From the NCBI GenBank assembly GCA_025642075.2, contig JAODUO010000191.1:489501-553500 (forward strand): DNA of 64,000 bases, read 5' to 3'. This DNA is from Ridgeia piscesae (Eukaryota > Annelida > Polychaeta > Sabellida > Siboglinidae). A program made the position numbers and the translations under genes. The notes below the pieces were generated by a model. That model saw only the letters and a program-made list of their open reading frames with translations, had not been told where the DNA came from and did no database searches. Shown one piece after another: positions 1-11,313 of the stretch (the stretch's first letter is position 1; each line of letters begins with the position of its first letter).

Positions 1-1895
1 GCAGTCGGTCTCTACTTCATCCTCTACCAGCCAGATGTCATCAACTGAACCCTCGGAGTCGGTCTCTACTTCATCCTCTACCAGCTAGATGTCATCAACT
101 GAACCCTCGGAGTCGGTCTCTACTTCATCCTCTACCAGCCAGATGTCATCAACTGAACCCTCGCAGTCGGTCTCTACTTCATCCTCTACCAGCTAGATGT
201 CATCAACTGAACCCTCGGAGTCGGTCTCTACTTCATCCTCTACCAGCCAGATGTCATCAACTGAACCCTCGGAGTCGGTCTCTACTTCATCCTCTACCAG
301 CCAGATGTCATCAACTGAACCCTCGGAGTCGGTCTCTACTTCATCCTCTACCAGCCAGATGTCATCAACTGAACCCTCGGAGTCAGGGCTCTACTTCATC
401 CTCTACCAGCCAGATGTCATCAACTGAACCCTCGGAGTCAGGGCTCTACTTCATCCTCTACCAGCTAGATGTCATCAACTGAACCCTCGGAGTCGGTCTC
501 TACTTCATCCTCTACCAGCCAGATGTCATCAACTGAACCCTCGCAGTCGGTCTCTACTTCATCCTCTACCAGCCAGATGTCATCAACTGAACCCTCGGAG
601 TCGGTCTCTACTTCATCCTCTACCAGCCAGATGTCATCAACTGAACCCTCGCAGTCGGTCTCTACTTCATCCTCTACCAGCCAGATGTCATCAACTGAAC
701 CCTCGCAGTCGGTCTCTACTTCATCCTCTACCAGCCAGATGTCATCAACTGAACCCTCGGAGTCGGTCTCTACTTCATCCTCTACCAGCCAGATGTCATC
801 AACTGAACCCTCGGAGTCGGTCTCTACTTCATCCTCTACCAGCCAGATGTCATCAACTGAACCCTCGGAGTCGGTCTCTACTTCATCCTCTACCAGCCAG
901 ATGTCATCAACTGAACCCTCGGAGTCGGTCTCTACTTCATCCTCTACCAGCCAGATGTCATCAACTGAACCCTCGGAGTCGGTCTCTACTTCATCCTCTA
1001 CCAGCCAGATGTCATCAACTGAACCCTCGGAGTCGGTCTCTACTTCATCCTCTACCAGCCAGATGTCATCAACTGTACCCTCGGAGTCGGTCTCTACTTC
1101 ATCCTCTACCAGCCAGATGTCATCAACTGAACCCTCGGAGTCGGTCTCTACTTCATCCTCTACCAGCCAAATGTCATCAACTGAACCCTCGGAGTCGGTC
1201 TCTACATTTATCCTCTACCAGCCAGATGTCATCAACTGAACCCTCGGAGTCGGTCTCTACATTTATCCTCTACCAGCCAGATGTCATCAACTGAACCCTC
1301 GGAGTCGGTCTCTACTTCATCCTCTACCAGCCAGATGTCATCAACTGAACCCTCGGAGTCGGTCTCTACTTCATCCTCTACCAGCCAGATGTCATCAACT
1401 GAACCCTCGGAGTCGGTCTCTACTTCATCCTCTACCAGCCAGATGTCATCAACTGAACCCTCGGAGTCGGTCTCTACTTCATCCTCTACCAGCCAGATGT
1501 CATCAACTGAACCCTCGGAGTCGGTCTCTACTTCATCCTCTACCAGCCAAATGTCATCAACTGAACCCTCGGAGTCGGTCTCTACTTCATCCTCTACCAG
1601 CCAGATGTCATCAACTGAACCCTCGGAGTCGGTCTCTACTTCATCCTCTACCAGCCAGATGTCATCAACTGAACCCTCGGAGTCGGTCTCTACTTCATCC
1701 TCTACCAGCCAGATGTCATCAACTGAACCCTCGGAGTCGGTCTCTAATTCATCCTCTACCAGCCAGATGTCATCAACTGAACCCTCGGAGTCATCTCTAC
1801 TTCATCCTCCCCACCAAGCTCGGACCAAATTTATCAACTGCCAAGAATCCTCGGAGTCGGTCTCAATTCATCCTCTACAGCCAGTGTCAAATGAT
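1..1895. repeat. 54-bp minisatellite, about 35 copies
   Basis: A 54-bp unit is repeated head to tail from the window edge to about position 1790, followed by two degraded copies to about 1895. Because 54 is a multiple of three, one forward frame reads as an 18-residue Ser/Thr/Glu/Pro-rich unit (MSSTEPSESVSTSSSTSQ). Copies near 88, 196 and 467 carry a CAG-to-TAG type change that gives a stop, and copies near 385 and 440 have a 2-base insertion. Copies near 1205 and 1260 have ACATTTATC in place of ACTTCATC. Each unit also holds a pyrimidine-rich run ending in CTCTACCAG, which resembles a 3' splice site. A mucin-like coding exon is possible, but the stops and the lack of a flanking gene make a non-coding satellite more likely. 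Confidence 0.95.
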
Positions 1896-2630
1896 CGCAT
1901 CACTCTACTTATTTAGTCGGAACATCACTGCGCAAACTTATTCAAGAGTAATGACATAATTTTTTGGGGAGCAACAAATATAAAGCTTTGACTGCACTAA
2001 GTATGTTCGACGGTGTCTGGTTTCAGTTTCAGTTTGTGCGTCTGAAACGCCGCGGCACGTGATGGAATAACACAATAGTTTATTTAGTTTGAACATACCG
2101 ATTTGCAATTGTAATTGCACATTATGTGTACACAAATATGGTGCACACACACGCACGCACACATGCACCCAAGCACGCACGCATGTAAGCACACTCATTT
2201 GCTTCTGTACATACTTGATTTGGCATTAACAAATTTTATTTATTGCCAGAATTGTTAAATTATTACCACTGTGCTCCCAATGATATTCCTGCAACATGCC
2301 GTAAGTGTTCCTGTTGTTTAGTCCAAATGCCGTACGTTCTCTACAAGGGTCACGTCGAGATTGAACTAAACTGTTCGCTGCCTCATGTTCCTTGTATCCA
2401 GTGGCATACAGTGAAAGGCCAAGAGGGTGATTTGGAAGTTGTACGGCTGAGCGCAAGCTCCTTTCACGAGGAATTAGCATAAGGAGGTTCAAGCAGTATA
2501 ATACACATTGTTCGTAATTTTTATGTTGACAATATTAATACCGTTTATCGATTTTGACATCGATCAACGCTGTTGTCTTGATGCGCCTCTGCGCTTAGCT
2601 TACAAAAGTTAAGGCGCAATAGAAGGTGCC
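1896..2630. other. No recognisable gene
   Basis: Unique AT-rich sequence follows the minisatellite. Short open frames occur on both strands near 2226-2492 but match no family I recognise and have no clear splice or start context. A short run of alternating CA and CG lies near 2140-2190. Confidence 0.5.
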
Positions 2631-2635
2631 TTATT

Positions 2636-2820
2636 ATTACTGCTATTGTTATGTTTATTACTGTTATTGGTTGTTGTTGTGCAGACTATAATTATCATAG
2701 CTAGGACATCAGTAATAACAACAACGACATATATTGTTATTACTACATTTTTTACTGTTATTAGTTGTTGTTGTGAAGGTGATATAATGGCCAGGAGAGC
2801 AGTAACAACAACAACGACAC
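2636..2820. repeat. Tandem pair of fold-back segments
   Basis: Two adjacent, related segments of about 90 bp each begin with TTACTGTTATT plus GTTGTTGTTGT and end with CAGTAATAACAACAACGAC or a variant. The two ends of each copy are complementary, so each can fold into a hairpin. The origin is unknown; it could be a small MITE-like element. Confidence 0.6.
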
Positions 2821-3039
2821 CATTTGTATGTGTTACTGAAAGAGTCCGTGCTACTGAAAGAACATTTTCCCCTAATGCAACCTTACAAATATGAAATTGT
2901 TATCTAATAAACCTATACAAATGTTTATACCGCGGCTTTGAAATACACTATATTTATATGAAAACATGATGTAATTTGTATAATTTATTTTAATAATCTT
3001 GTATATCAAATGGAATTTGGAAACATAAATGACTTGACA

Positions 3040-3223
<184 letters not shown>

Positions 3224-3309
3224 CACGCCTCCAAACCACAAACACTCACAGACACTCTCACCTATTATTCCATAAATGTACCTGATGGAATAAGTCAGTG
3301 ATTCAAGGC

Positions 3310-3545
3310 AACAAGTATGCTACAGGTGTCTTCATTGACCTAAAATTCAACATGGTTGATCACAAACAAGTATCTAACAAAATGTAATTTCGTGGCATAC
3401 GTGGTGTGGCATGTAAGTGGTTAAAATAATTGTTTAGCAAACAGAAGGCAATTTGTGTCAATCGACAAATATAATTCTCGTATGCGCAATATATCAAGTG
3501 ACGTGCCTCAAGGTTCGATTGTAGGCCCCAAACTATTTATACTGT
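3310..3545 (+). pseudogene. Decayed LINE reverse transcriptase fragment
   Basis: In forward translation the segment reads TGVFIDLKFNMVDHKQ, then FRGIRGVACKWLK, then after a frameshift SDVPQGSIVGPKLFIL. These match, in order, the F.DL.KAFD.VDH block, the GIRG...WF block and the GVPQGSILGPLLF block of non-LTR retrotransposon reverse transcriptase (Jockey/CR1-like). There are several in-frame stops and at least one frameshift, so it is a dead fragment. The catalytic FADD block is not visible. It is related in kind to the larger remnant at 46430-48480 but on the opposite strand. Confidence 0.85.
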
Positions 3546-3549
3546 GATG

Positions 3550-5210
3550 TGTGCAATATATCTAAACTTGCTAAATATTTCCTTTTGCACATTACGAACA
3601 TTTATTTGCAGATATCAAAATACTATGTATGGTGCGGTGGACAAAATGTCTACATGGTTTGCAATAAATAGGATATATAAAACCAATTACGTATTATTTA
3701 GAAATGTTTTGCTTAGAAGAAATGTCGTTATACACATACGGAATATAAAAATAATGTTATTAATAACTTTATTGTTACATAATATCGTGTACATCTAAGT
3801 ATTGTTCGGTACAGTAGAGTACTAATGATGTGTAGCAAATATATTGCAAATATACATTACACCATGTAACAACTGAAACGAAGCAACAATGCTTATGGTA
3901 TTCATATACTCAAGTTGTGGGGAAATCGTAATTCGTGAACAAAGGAAAAACAGCACTATCATATTATTCTAATTAGTAAATTAAAAATAGTGTATTATGA
4001 GTGTACCACAAAACGAAAATATATGGTCGATGCACGTATGTTAATTCTAAAGTATATTTTTAATAGTCGTGCAATATAATTAAAAAACACCATGGCATGA
4101 CAATAAATTCAAAACAGAAACAAGGCATAATCTATGTTACTGGTTATGCAGAATCAGACATTTGACTCTTTTTTAATGTGCAAAGTGGCACAATATTGTA
4201 GACAGTTATTCAAAATAAGAGTTTCAAATTTTTTGTCCGACATAGGCCAAAGATGCGCTTTCGACCTAGATTCATTAATGACTATTTGTGAGTTTCTTAG
4301 TTTTTTTTATGTAACACAACAATGCCAAATAATTTGGCGGAGTGCTTTGGCTAGCATTGCACGTTGTTCCTCAACATATACCACGCTAAGAAATGCAATT
4401 GTTGTTTGATTCGCTAGGTGGCGTCAGTGGTCACAATTCTGATAGTCCGCAGCGACGCCTATCGAGTCCGACGTGGCGTCGTCTCAGCTTACGTTTTAGA
4501 TCCCAAACATTTTACACGTAATATTTGCATTTTGACCATCACAATGTCAACCATTATACCGATGGTGAATGTACGTTATATTTAAGCCAATCGGTTATGT
4601 TTCTTTAATTAAAATTAAATTCATATGGACACTAGCCGATTATTAGCAGATAAGAAAGCACACTTCCAAACTTCTTGAACACATTTCATAGCCGCATCAT
4701 GAAACACACACACCTTGAACAACATCACGTTCTAACTGCCCAGGTCCACTTCCGTCTTCTGACTTGTTCAACAACGTCGTTATCTTTTCTCTCACCCATA
4801 TGTTTGTTTTTCTATCCGTGTATGTGATGCACCTTGAACAACATCACATTCTAACAGCCCATGTCCGCATAGGTTTAACGGTATATATGGTCTATAGCAA
4901 TAATCCATAGCATATCTATTAACATTTAAGTTTCGAAATCCAAGAGAATCCAAGCTCACCAGATGCATAGGCCTACACCATTTGGACCTCCACCTACAAC
5001 CATCAATATCGAACAAATAACCTTCACACACACTTACCTAGAAACCAACTGGATCCAGCCATTAATTAAGGCTTCACCAGAAACTTCCAACTGCATGCAT
5101 ATCATGAATAAATACCTTTAATCTGGGAGATTTTATCTGGGATGCCGAGTTTCATACTAAATTCAAGAGAGGTGGTAGGAGAATTTTTATTTAAAGTTTT
5201 ACTTTTGTTT
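3550..5210. other. No recognisable gene; one short direct repeat
   Basis: AT-rich sequence without a convincing coding region. A direct repeat of about 37 bp beginning CACCTTGAACAACATCAC occurs at 4710 and again at 4830, 120 bp apart. Confidence 0.5.
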
Positions 5211-5219
5211 TTAAGAATT

Positions 5220-5580
5220 ATTGGTAACAGTAGTATAGTAGTGTAGTGAGGCAGTGGCTACAACTTCAGACTCTCGACTTAGAGGACCTGGGTTGAATTA
5301 TGTGCTGCCGTCTCAAATTTTGGGCAAGTATTTTTCACTCTACATTGCTCCAGTTCACTTAGCTATAATGTTTATGAAAGAATATCTGGTTATAGATAGT
5401 GGTAGATAATTGTGTACGAACAGTCTTCGCGCTTTAATTGCAGCATCGCTGGGCCGCTTCCCAGAGAAGCGGAAATGGTGTTCCATTTGGCAGGTTTGCG
5501 AGGGAGTAAAGTGTAAAGCGCTTTGAGCAATCCTGATCAAGGATTGTATACTGCGATATAGAAGAACTTACCTTTTAATA
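5220..5580 (+). repeat. tRNA-derived SINE, copy 1
   Basis: The head (about 5235-5300) has a box-A-like GCAGTGGCTACAACTTCAGA and a box-B-like GACCTGGGTTGAATTAT, the split promoter of a tRNA-related SINE. A middle block, GGCAAGTATTTTTCACTCTA, is followed by a conserved tail, AAGCGCTTTGAGCAATCC, and GCGATATAGAAGAACTTACC. The same tail occurs reversed at 7975 and 22100. This is the most complete of the three copies. Confidence 0.8.
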
Positions 5581-5589
5581 AATACTAAT

Positions 5590-6280
5590 ATAGCTAGTTA
5601 AAAAGCAAGTTAGCTTCACACAATTATGCCAAGCTTATGATCCCATGTATCTTAGCTTGTATACCATTTACCAATTTAAGGATAATTGTATAAAATGAGC
5701 CACCATGATGATAATAATGATGCAGTGTAAAGTTGTTTTAATAAATCACCAAAATTATAAATACTGCTATATGTTCACTTTTGATTCAACACATGTAATA
5801 ATGTAGGAAATGTATCATCGTGAATAATATGTTATGTCTACACAATTGGGTATCACTCGTCTTCATTGGGTGGCCATGGAGGGATGTTGCAGGCGTCTCA
5901 ACATCTCATCTCTTACCTATTTTGCAGCCAACCGCTCATTTTTTACAACAGAAAAACATTAAAACTAACTGAGAACCTGTTGCTTGTAGTATAATTTTAA
6001 TGGAGGGAATTATTTCAGACAATTATTTAAGAGAAGATTATTTTCAATTAATTCAATCACTCATAAGTTAATTCAACCAGTCATTTATTTAACACAAAAC
6101 AATACGTCATTGTATTTCAGTAACACGTATTTCACAGATAAGATTCAAAGAAGAATGACGGCCGGCTCTCTTCTTTAAGTTAGTGACTTACCTAACAATA
6201 TCAACTCCACAATCTGCTAGGGCGCGTCTGTAGGTCGGTTGCAATTTGTGTCCACTAGGCTTTTCTGCTCATGAGTGAAT
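5590..6280. other. No recognisable gene
   Basis: Unique AT-rich sequence. I see no coding, RNA or repeat signal that can be supported. Confidence 0.5.
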
Positions 6281-6281
6281 G

Positions 6282-6347
6282 TATTTTATGTAAGTATTTA
6301 TACAAGTTAACTAGTCAGTTAACTTGTATAAATACTTACATAAAATA
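6282..6347. repeat. Perfect 31-bp inverted repeat (hairpin)
   Basis: Arms 6282-6312 and 6317-6347 are exact reverse complements separated by a 4-base loop, AGTC. The stem is AT-rich and begins TATTTTATGTAAGTATTTAT. The surroundings are unique sequence. Confidence 0.97.
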
Positions 6348-6349
6348 AG

Positions 6350-6840
6350 TTACTGAAAAGTCTCACAAGAAAATAGTAAATGATGTTAAGAGTAAACTAG
6401 CTTCCATCGTGGGTGCAGAACAATTTACTGGACCCTGAAGACAGTTGACTAGAAAAAGTTGCTAAAAGTCCGACAAATAATCCTGAAAATATGCCAAATA
6501 ATATAGGTAATATTGGATCTAAAATGCTATTTCAAGGTCATACCCATCTCAATGTCACACTATATTGAGGTCAAACAATATTTTTTTTACAAATATATTT
6601 GATAAACTATAAGGTTAAAGCAGTTTGCCACTGCATTTCAGTTGAATGATCCAGACCCGGTATGAACGTATGCTACATAGCAGGCTGTGCAGAGGTCACA
6701 CATTTTGTATCATTTTCTGAAAGAAAAAATTGCCATAATGTTTTACTGCATGAAGGTATTTAAATTATGTAAACGGTATCTCCTTACCTATTGTACAATC
6801 GACATGCACCATCATAAACAGGGTAAGTCTATTTTTTGCA
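6350..6840. other. No recognisable gene
   Basis: Unique AT-rich sequence with only short open frames on the forward strand and no domain similarity I can see. Confidence 0.5.
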
Positions 6841-6854
6841 AGTCCGTATCTGCG

Positions 6855-7195
6855 GATTTCTGCTCTGGCAATGTTTTCAGCCTTTATTGTCAGAGCAAAA
6901 ATATCGCCAACCGGACGCGCAGGCAGATCACCATCAATCGATTTCTATAAGAATTTTTTCTTCCGCCCTTATTGCCAGAGCAGCTCTGCGGATCGATATT
7001 ATCGCAGTTTCCCCACCACGGTCGCCTAAATCAGTCAAAAAACGATACCAGGGCGTCACATGTATCTGAAATAATTACTATGTCGACAAGAGTTCGCTAA
7101 AAAGATATCGCCAACCGGACGCGCATGCACATCTCCATCAATCCAGTTCTGCTCTGGCAATAAGATTTTTTTGCGCTTATTGGCAGAGCTCCTCA
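6855..7195. repeat. Diverged duplicated hairpin elements
   Basis: The motif ATATCGCCAACCGGACGCGC occurs at 6901 and 7105, 204 bp apart, each followed by a related CCATCAATC block. Around each copy GCTCTGGCAAT pairs with ATTGYCAGAGC at short distance (for example 6859-6893 and 7149-7190), so each copy can fold into a hairpin. This looks like a small fold-back element present twice. Confidence 0.6.
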
Positions 7196-7777
7196 GGCAA
7201 TAGTCATGGCGATTAATATATCAACATACCAATTCTAAACAATAGTTGCCCGGTTGCTAGACTAAGGTAAAATTGTGTATTATTGTTGTTCTCCTATTGG
7301 CATTCGAGAACCCGCACTTGTAAACATATTTGGATACATATGATGTCTAGTCAATTAGAAAATGTGTTGGTTTACACCGCAAATGTAGCAATACATTGAA
7401 TCCACAAGAGAAACGAAAGTTACAATGAGTGTAGGGCAAAACCGTGCTGATTCATAATCTCGCTTAACCGACTAGGCATGATTATCAAGTACGGAAATAA
7501 CATTTTGTTCGACGACATCGCATTAAAGAAAATATTATGGTTATTAACAGCTCACTCGTGCTGCGAGCATGCAAACTTAGATTACCTAAGCGTTATTTTT
7601 ATCACGTTGTCATGGCGTCTGTCGCGTTTTGAGCAGTCTTAACTGATAAATTTAATTTACTATGGTTTAAGAAAAATCAATCTAACTTTTTGAAATAAAA
7701 TCAAACTTGGTTTTTATAATGTAAATAATATAATGTGTAGGCTTACTACAACAAAAATACGTAGCTGAGTACGCTTA

Positions 7778-7809
7778 CAAACAGTAACAAAGTCGTCTGT
7801 CTGGAAGGT

Positions 7810-7861
<52 letters not shown>

Positions 7862-7912
7862 AAGCAATATGCATACCACACCTGTCCAGGCAGACGACTT
7901 TGTTACTGTTTG
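7778..7912. repeat. 35-bp inverted repeat flanking a TA tract
   Basis: Arms 7778-7812 and 7877-7912 are near-perfect reverse complements sharing CAAACAGTAACAAAGTCGTC. Between them lie about 46 bp of pure TA and a short unique piece. The structure resembles a MITE or a stable hairpin. Confidence 0.93.
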
Positions 7913-7974
7913 AAAACCTACTACTCGTCTCCGCGACGTTGCAAAACTTAAACGTTAAGTAAGGGTAAAAATGT

Positions 7975-8190
7975 AAAGATAAGTCCTTATATAGCGCAGT
8001 ACCCAGTACTCAGGATTGCTCAAAGCGCTTTACATTTAACCACCTGGCAGACCTGTGAACACCATCTCGGCTTCTCTGGGAAGCATTCAGCCACGCTACA
8101 ATTAATGCACGAAGACTAATGGTACACAAGTATGAAGTATCCACCAGTGTCCAGTTATTCATTCATGCAGCTGACTAAAGTAATCTTAAG
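7975..8190 (-). repeat. tRNA-derived SINE, copy 2 (truncated)
   Basis: The forward strand starts AAGTCCTTATATAGCGCAGT and continues through CAGGATTGCTCAAAGCGCTT, the reverse complement of the tail of the copy at 5220. The tRNA-like head is not recognisable, so the copy is 5'-truncated or diverged. Confidence 0.75.
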
Positions 8191-8249
8191 TACACTAAGC
8201 TAATGCAACATGCACTAATATAAAATGACATTGTAGTTAAATAACTTAA

Positions 8250-9130
8250 TGAAGTGCAACGCAAAATAACGTAAATGATACTACAGCTTAAAATTTAAAT
8301 AACTAAAATAAATAAAAGAAAGAACACTTAATGTAGATTTAATGTAGTGATAAATCACCTAATTAAGCAGCGAATTTAGCTTCGTGTTTTGTCCGTATTA
8401 ATACTGTACAAATATTTAAACACAATAATACGTTGTGATACTCCATGAAAATGATTGGAAGTGGCGATACATCAAATAAACCATAATTGTAATGACCTGG
8501 CAATAGACGGGGAGTGCCACCCCTCGTCCGTCGGTTATCAGTGTCTTTGGGGTGAAAGGTCACCAGCTGTTTGACGTAACGTCATCTGTAGCACAACATG
8601 GACCGGATAAGAGCCCGGGTTACAAGGTCCTGATAATCACATCGTACATCCGTGATAAATGATAAAGAGAGTAACATGAAATAATCATCATATGCAGATC
8701 AGGTGGTTGTGACCGGTGATGGGGCTCGGGGGCAGCCAGTCTCTGTCCGGCCCGCTGCACGTCACGAGGAGGAGCAGTCTTTCACACTTCAGCTCAGACG
8801 CGGTGGGGGGCACACCCAACATTTCGATAAAACTATACGAGCATATTTATAATATTCAAATCAGATGCATTTGTTCTTAGTTGATTTTATGGAAATTGTG
8901 AAATGTTATGTATTGTGGTCAGTTCTTCGTGTAAAACGAGGTTTTCTCAACAGCGTGCTAAGTCACTGACTATAGCTCACAACTCAAAAGGTGGTGAATT
9001 CGTAGGCTATGCTTGCATAGTTGTAATTCCCATACAATTCGTCTGACGAACTACACGAATTCAAGTAAAAACGATCCTGTCATAGTCTACAGTTGGGAGA
9101 TGGACACGCCTGATTGGCTACTGAAAATAC
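8250..9130. other. Region upstream of innexin 1, no gene
   Basis: No coding sequence is recognised. A GC-rich 16-bp motif at 8803-8818 (GTGGGGGGCACACCCA) is the exact reverse complement of 9243-9258, placing an inverted repeat around the GA tract. The strip from 8500 to 8830 is more GC-rich than its surroundings. Confidence 0.5.
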
Positions 9131-9133
9131 GAA

Positions 9134-9135
<2 letters not shown>

Positions 9136-9198
<63 letters not shown>

Positions 9199-9225
9199 CG
9201 CGCGCGAGAGAGAGCGCGAGAGAGC
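9136..9225. repeat. GA microsatellite in innexin 1 upstream region
   Basis: About 50 bp of pure GA is followed by GA mixed with CG pairs. It ends roughly 110 bp before the TATA-like box of the innexin gene. GA tracts near animal promoters can bind GAGA-type factors, but that role is only inferred here. Confidence 0.95.
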
Positions 9226-9299
9226 AGGAGAGCGTCATTTTGTGGGTGTGCCCCCCACGCGCCCGGACTAGGTGACAACGCGACAGTCGCGCGGCCGAG

Positions 9300-9337
9300 C
9301 CAATAGGAGCGCGACTACTTAAAGTGCCTAAATATAA
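9300..9337 (+). promoter_or_regulatory. Putative core promoter of innexin 1 (CCAAT + TATA)
   Basis: CCAAT at 9300-9304 is followed about 27 bp later by AATATAA at 9331-9337. Transcription would start near 9360, about 135 bp before the ATG at 9497. The placement fits a TATA promoter for the downstream gene. No transcript evidence is available. Confidence 0.45.
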
Positions 9338-9496
9338 CCGTCACCGTCGGTGACACTTGAACAAAGTGAGGCAGGACTTGGAAAGTTTCGACGGTGCGAC
9401 TGGGCGCTCTACTTTGTTGGGACACTTTTCGTTGGGAGATAACCCGGACGACCCAGAGCATCTCGTGGAGCTTGACGCAGGTCGTTCTCCTGAACT

Positions 9497-9990
9497 ATGG
9501 ATAAGATCGTGGGAGTTATTGGCGGAGTTCCGCAGGCGGCCTCCCGCAACGATGACGACTTCTCCGACCGTCTCAATCACAGGTACACGACCGCCATGTT
9601 GATTGCGTTCGCCGTCATCGTCAGCACGAAGCAGTATGTCGGCGACCCCATCAGTTGCTGGGTGCCGGCCCACTTCACGGGCAGCCACGAGTCCTACACC
9701 AACGACTACTGCTGGGTGCGGAACACGTACTACCTGTCTTTCGACGAGTACATCCCGAAGGAACACGAGAGTGACAAGCGGCACATGATTCCATACTACC
9801 AATGGATGCCCATAATACTCCTCCTACAGGCGCTATTCTTCCATCTCCCCATCATGGTTTGGAGGACGCTCAACAGGAAGTCTGGCATTGACGTGAACAA
9901 CATCGTCGAGGCCGGGGAGAGCTTCCAGAACGCGGAGAAGGCAGCGAACAGGGATAAAATGTTGGAGTATATGACTATCGTGATGGACAG
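9497..9990 (+). CDS. Innexin 1, exon 1 (N-terminus, TM1, loop E1, TM2)
   Basis: Innexins form gap junction channels and hemichannels in the plasma membrane of protostomes. This exon encodes residues 1-164 and two bases of codon 165. The start MDKIVGVIGGVPQ followed by RNDDDFSDRLNHR is a typical N-terminus for mollusc/annelid innexins. TM1 is at about 31-48. Loop E1 carries the two conserved cysteines, Cys54 and Cys72. The innexin signature YYQWMP is at 100-105, at the start of TM2 (about 104-122). The donor is GACAG|GTGAGT after 9990, phase 2. The intron of 611 bp joins exon 2 at 10602, making Arg165-Tyr166. The ATG was chosen because it gives the family N-terminus directly. Confidence 0.95.
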
Positions 9991-10601
9991 GTGAGTTGGT
10001 GTCTTCTTATTTACAAGTAATTAACCCCTCAATCACTTTCAGCACCCCCCGTGACGTGTTGACTTTATAGGAGTCCACGACATCTGACTGCGTGAACTGT
10101 TGGCCAACCAATCGACCGGGCTAATATCCGGTCAATTGTGATTACTGATTATAAAACTAAAATAGTCACGTAAAGTTTGGGTCCTTTTTACTTCTACTGC
10201 CATTGATACTAGTAGACATTTCAACTAGTTGTACTAGAAATGTACATGGTACAATGGTACACTTTGGGTTGTGAGTTTGCAATGTGCTAGTTTTCCAAGT
10301 GCGAGGCGAGTTACACATTGTAGGCCGCCTGCCATATGTTAACGACCGGTCGAGTTAGCGGCCGATGTGAGCGGCCGGGGTCGGGGAGACCAGACGCCGT
10401 ACTCGAGGTGGTACCGTTATGTAAAACACATGAATAAGATTTACATTAGCGCATGTTAAGTAATCACCGTCTCAGCTTTTAATGACCCTAGCATTAAACA
10501 AAGAACCGAAATGATTTTGAATTATGTGGAAATAATGTGTTTTCGATGATGGTTGTCATTTAGTGATCACATATCAAACGTCTATCGTTGTTATATTCTA
10601 G

Positions 10602-11313
10602 GTATCTGAAGACTCAGGGAAAAGAAAAGACGGAATTTACGATGAGCATAAAGAACTGTCTCTCCCGCACCGTGTGCTTCATGAGTGGCCGTCGCCAAGG
10701 CAACTATTTGATCTCGCTCTATCTCGTCACTAAAGTCCTCTTTATCATCAACGTCGTCAGCCAGCTATTCGTGCTCAACTCCTTCCTCGGCACGGACTAC
10801 AACTTATACGGCATCAACGTCCTTAGGGAACTCTTCCAGGGCGATGATTGGACCCAGTCCGAGCGCTTCCCCCGCGTCACCATGTGCGACCTGAAGGTGC
10901 GGCGACTCGGCAACGTGCAACGCTACACCGTGCAGTGCGTGCTGCCCATCAACCTGTTCAACGAGAAGATCTACCTGTTCCTCTGGTTCTGGATGGTCTT
11001 CATCGCCACCATGTCCTGCATGAGTCTCCTCACGTGGACTCTACGCTCACTCTTCTACACGGACCGTCGGCGCTACGTGAAGAAGCACATCGTGCTGATG
11101 GAGGAGGACGATGAGGACGGAGTACACATCAAGGACGACAACGGCAAGCACTTCAAGTCGTTCATGGAGGAGTATCTGCGACAAGACGGCGTCTTCGTGC
11201 TGCGCCTTATCGGCCACAACACCAACGCCATCACCGTGACGGAGTTCGTGTGGGAACTCTGGCAGAAATATCGCCGTGAACACGCGGAGGAGAGTGACGG
11301 AAGCTTCGCCTAG
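10602..11313 (+). CDS. Innexin 1, exon 2 (loop, TM3, loop E2, TM4, C-tail)
   Basis: The acceptor TTCTAG|GTATCTG opens this terminal exon, which encodes residues 165-401 and stops at TAG 11311-11313. TM3 is at about 201-222. Loop E2 contains Cys260 (TMCDLKV) and Cys277 (VQCVLPIN). TM4 begins near IYLFLWFWMV at about 288. The tail includes QDGVFVLRLIGHNTNA and ends acidic (EESDGSFA). With exon 1 the protein has 401 residues, a usual innexin length, and every hallmark is present, so the gene looks intact. No clear AATAAA follows within 300 bp, so the 3' end is undefined. Confidence 0.95.
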
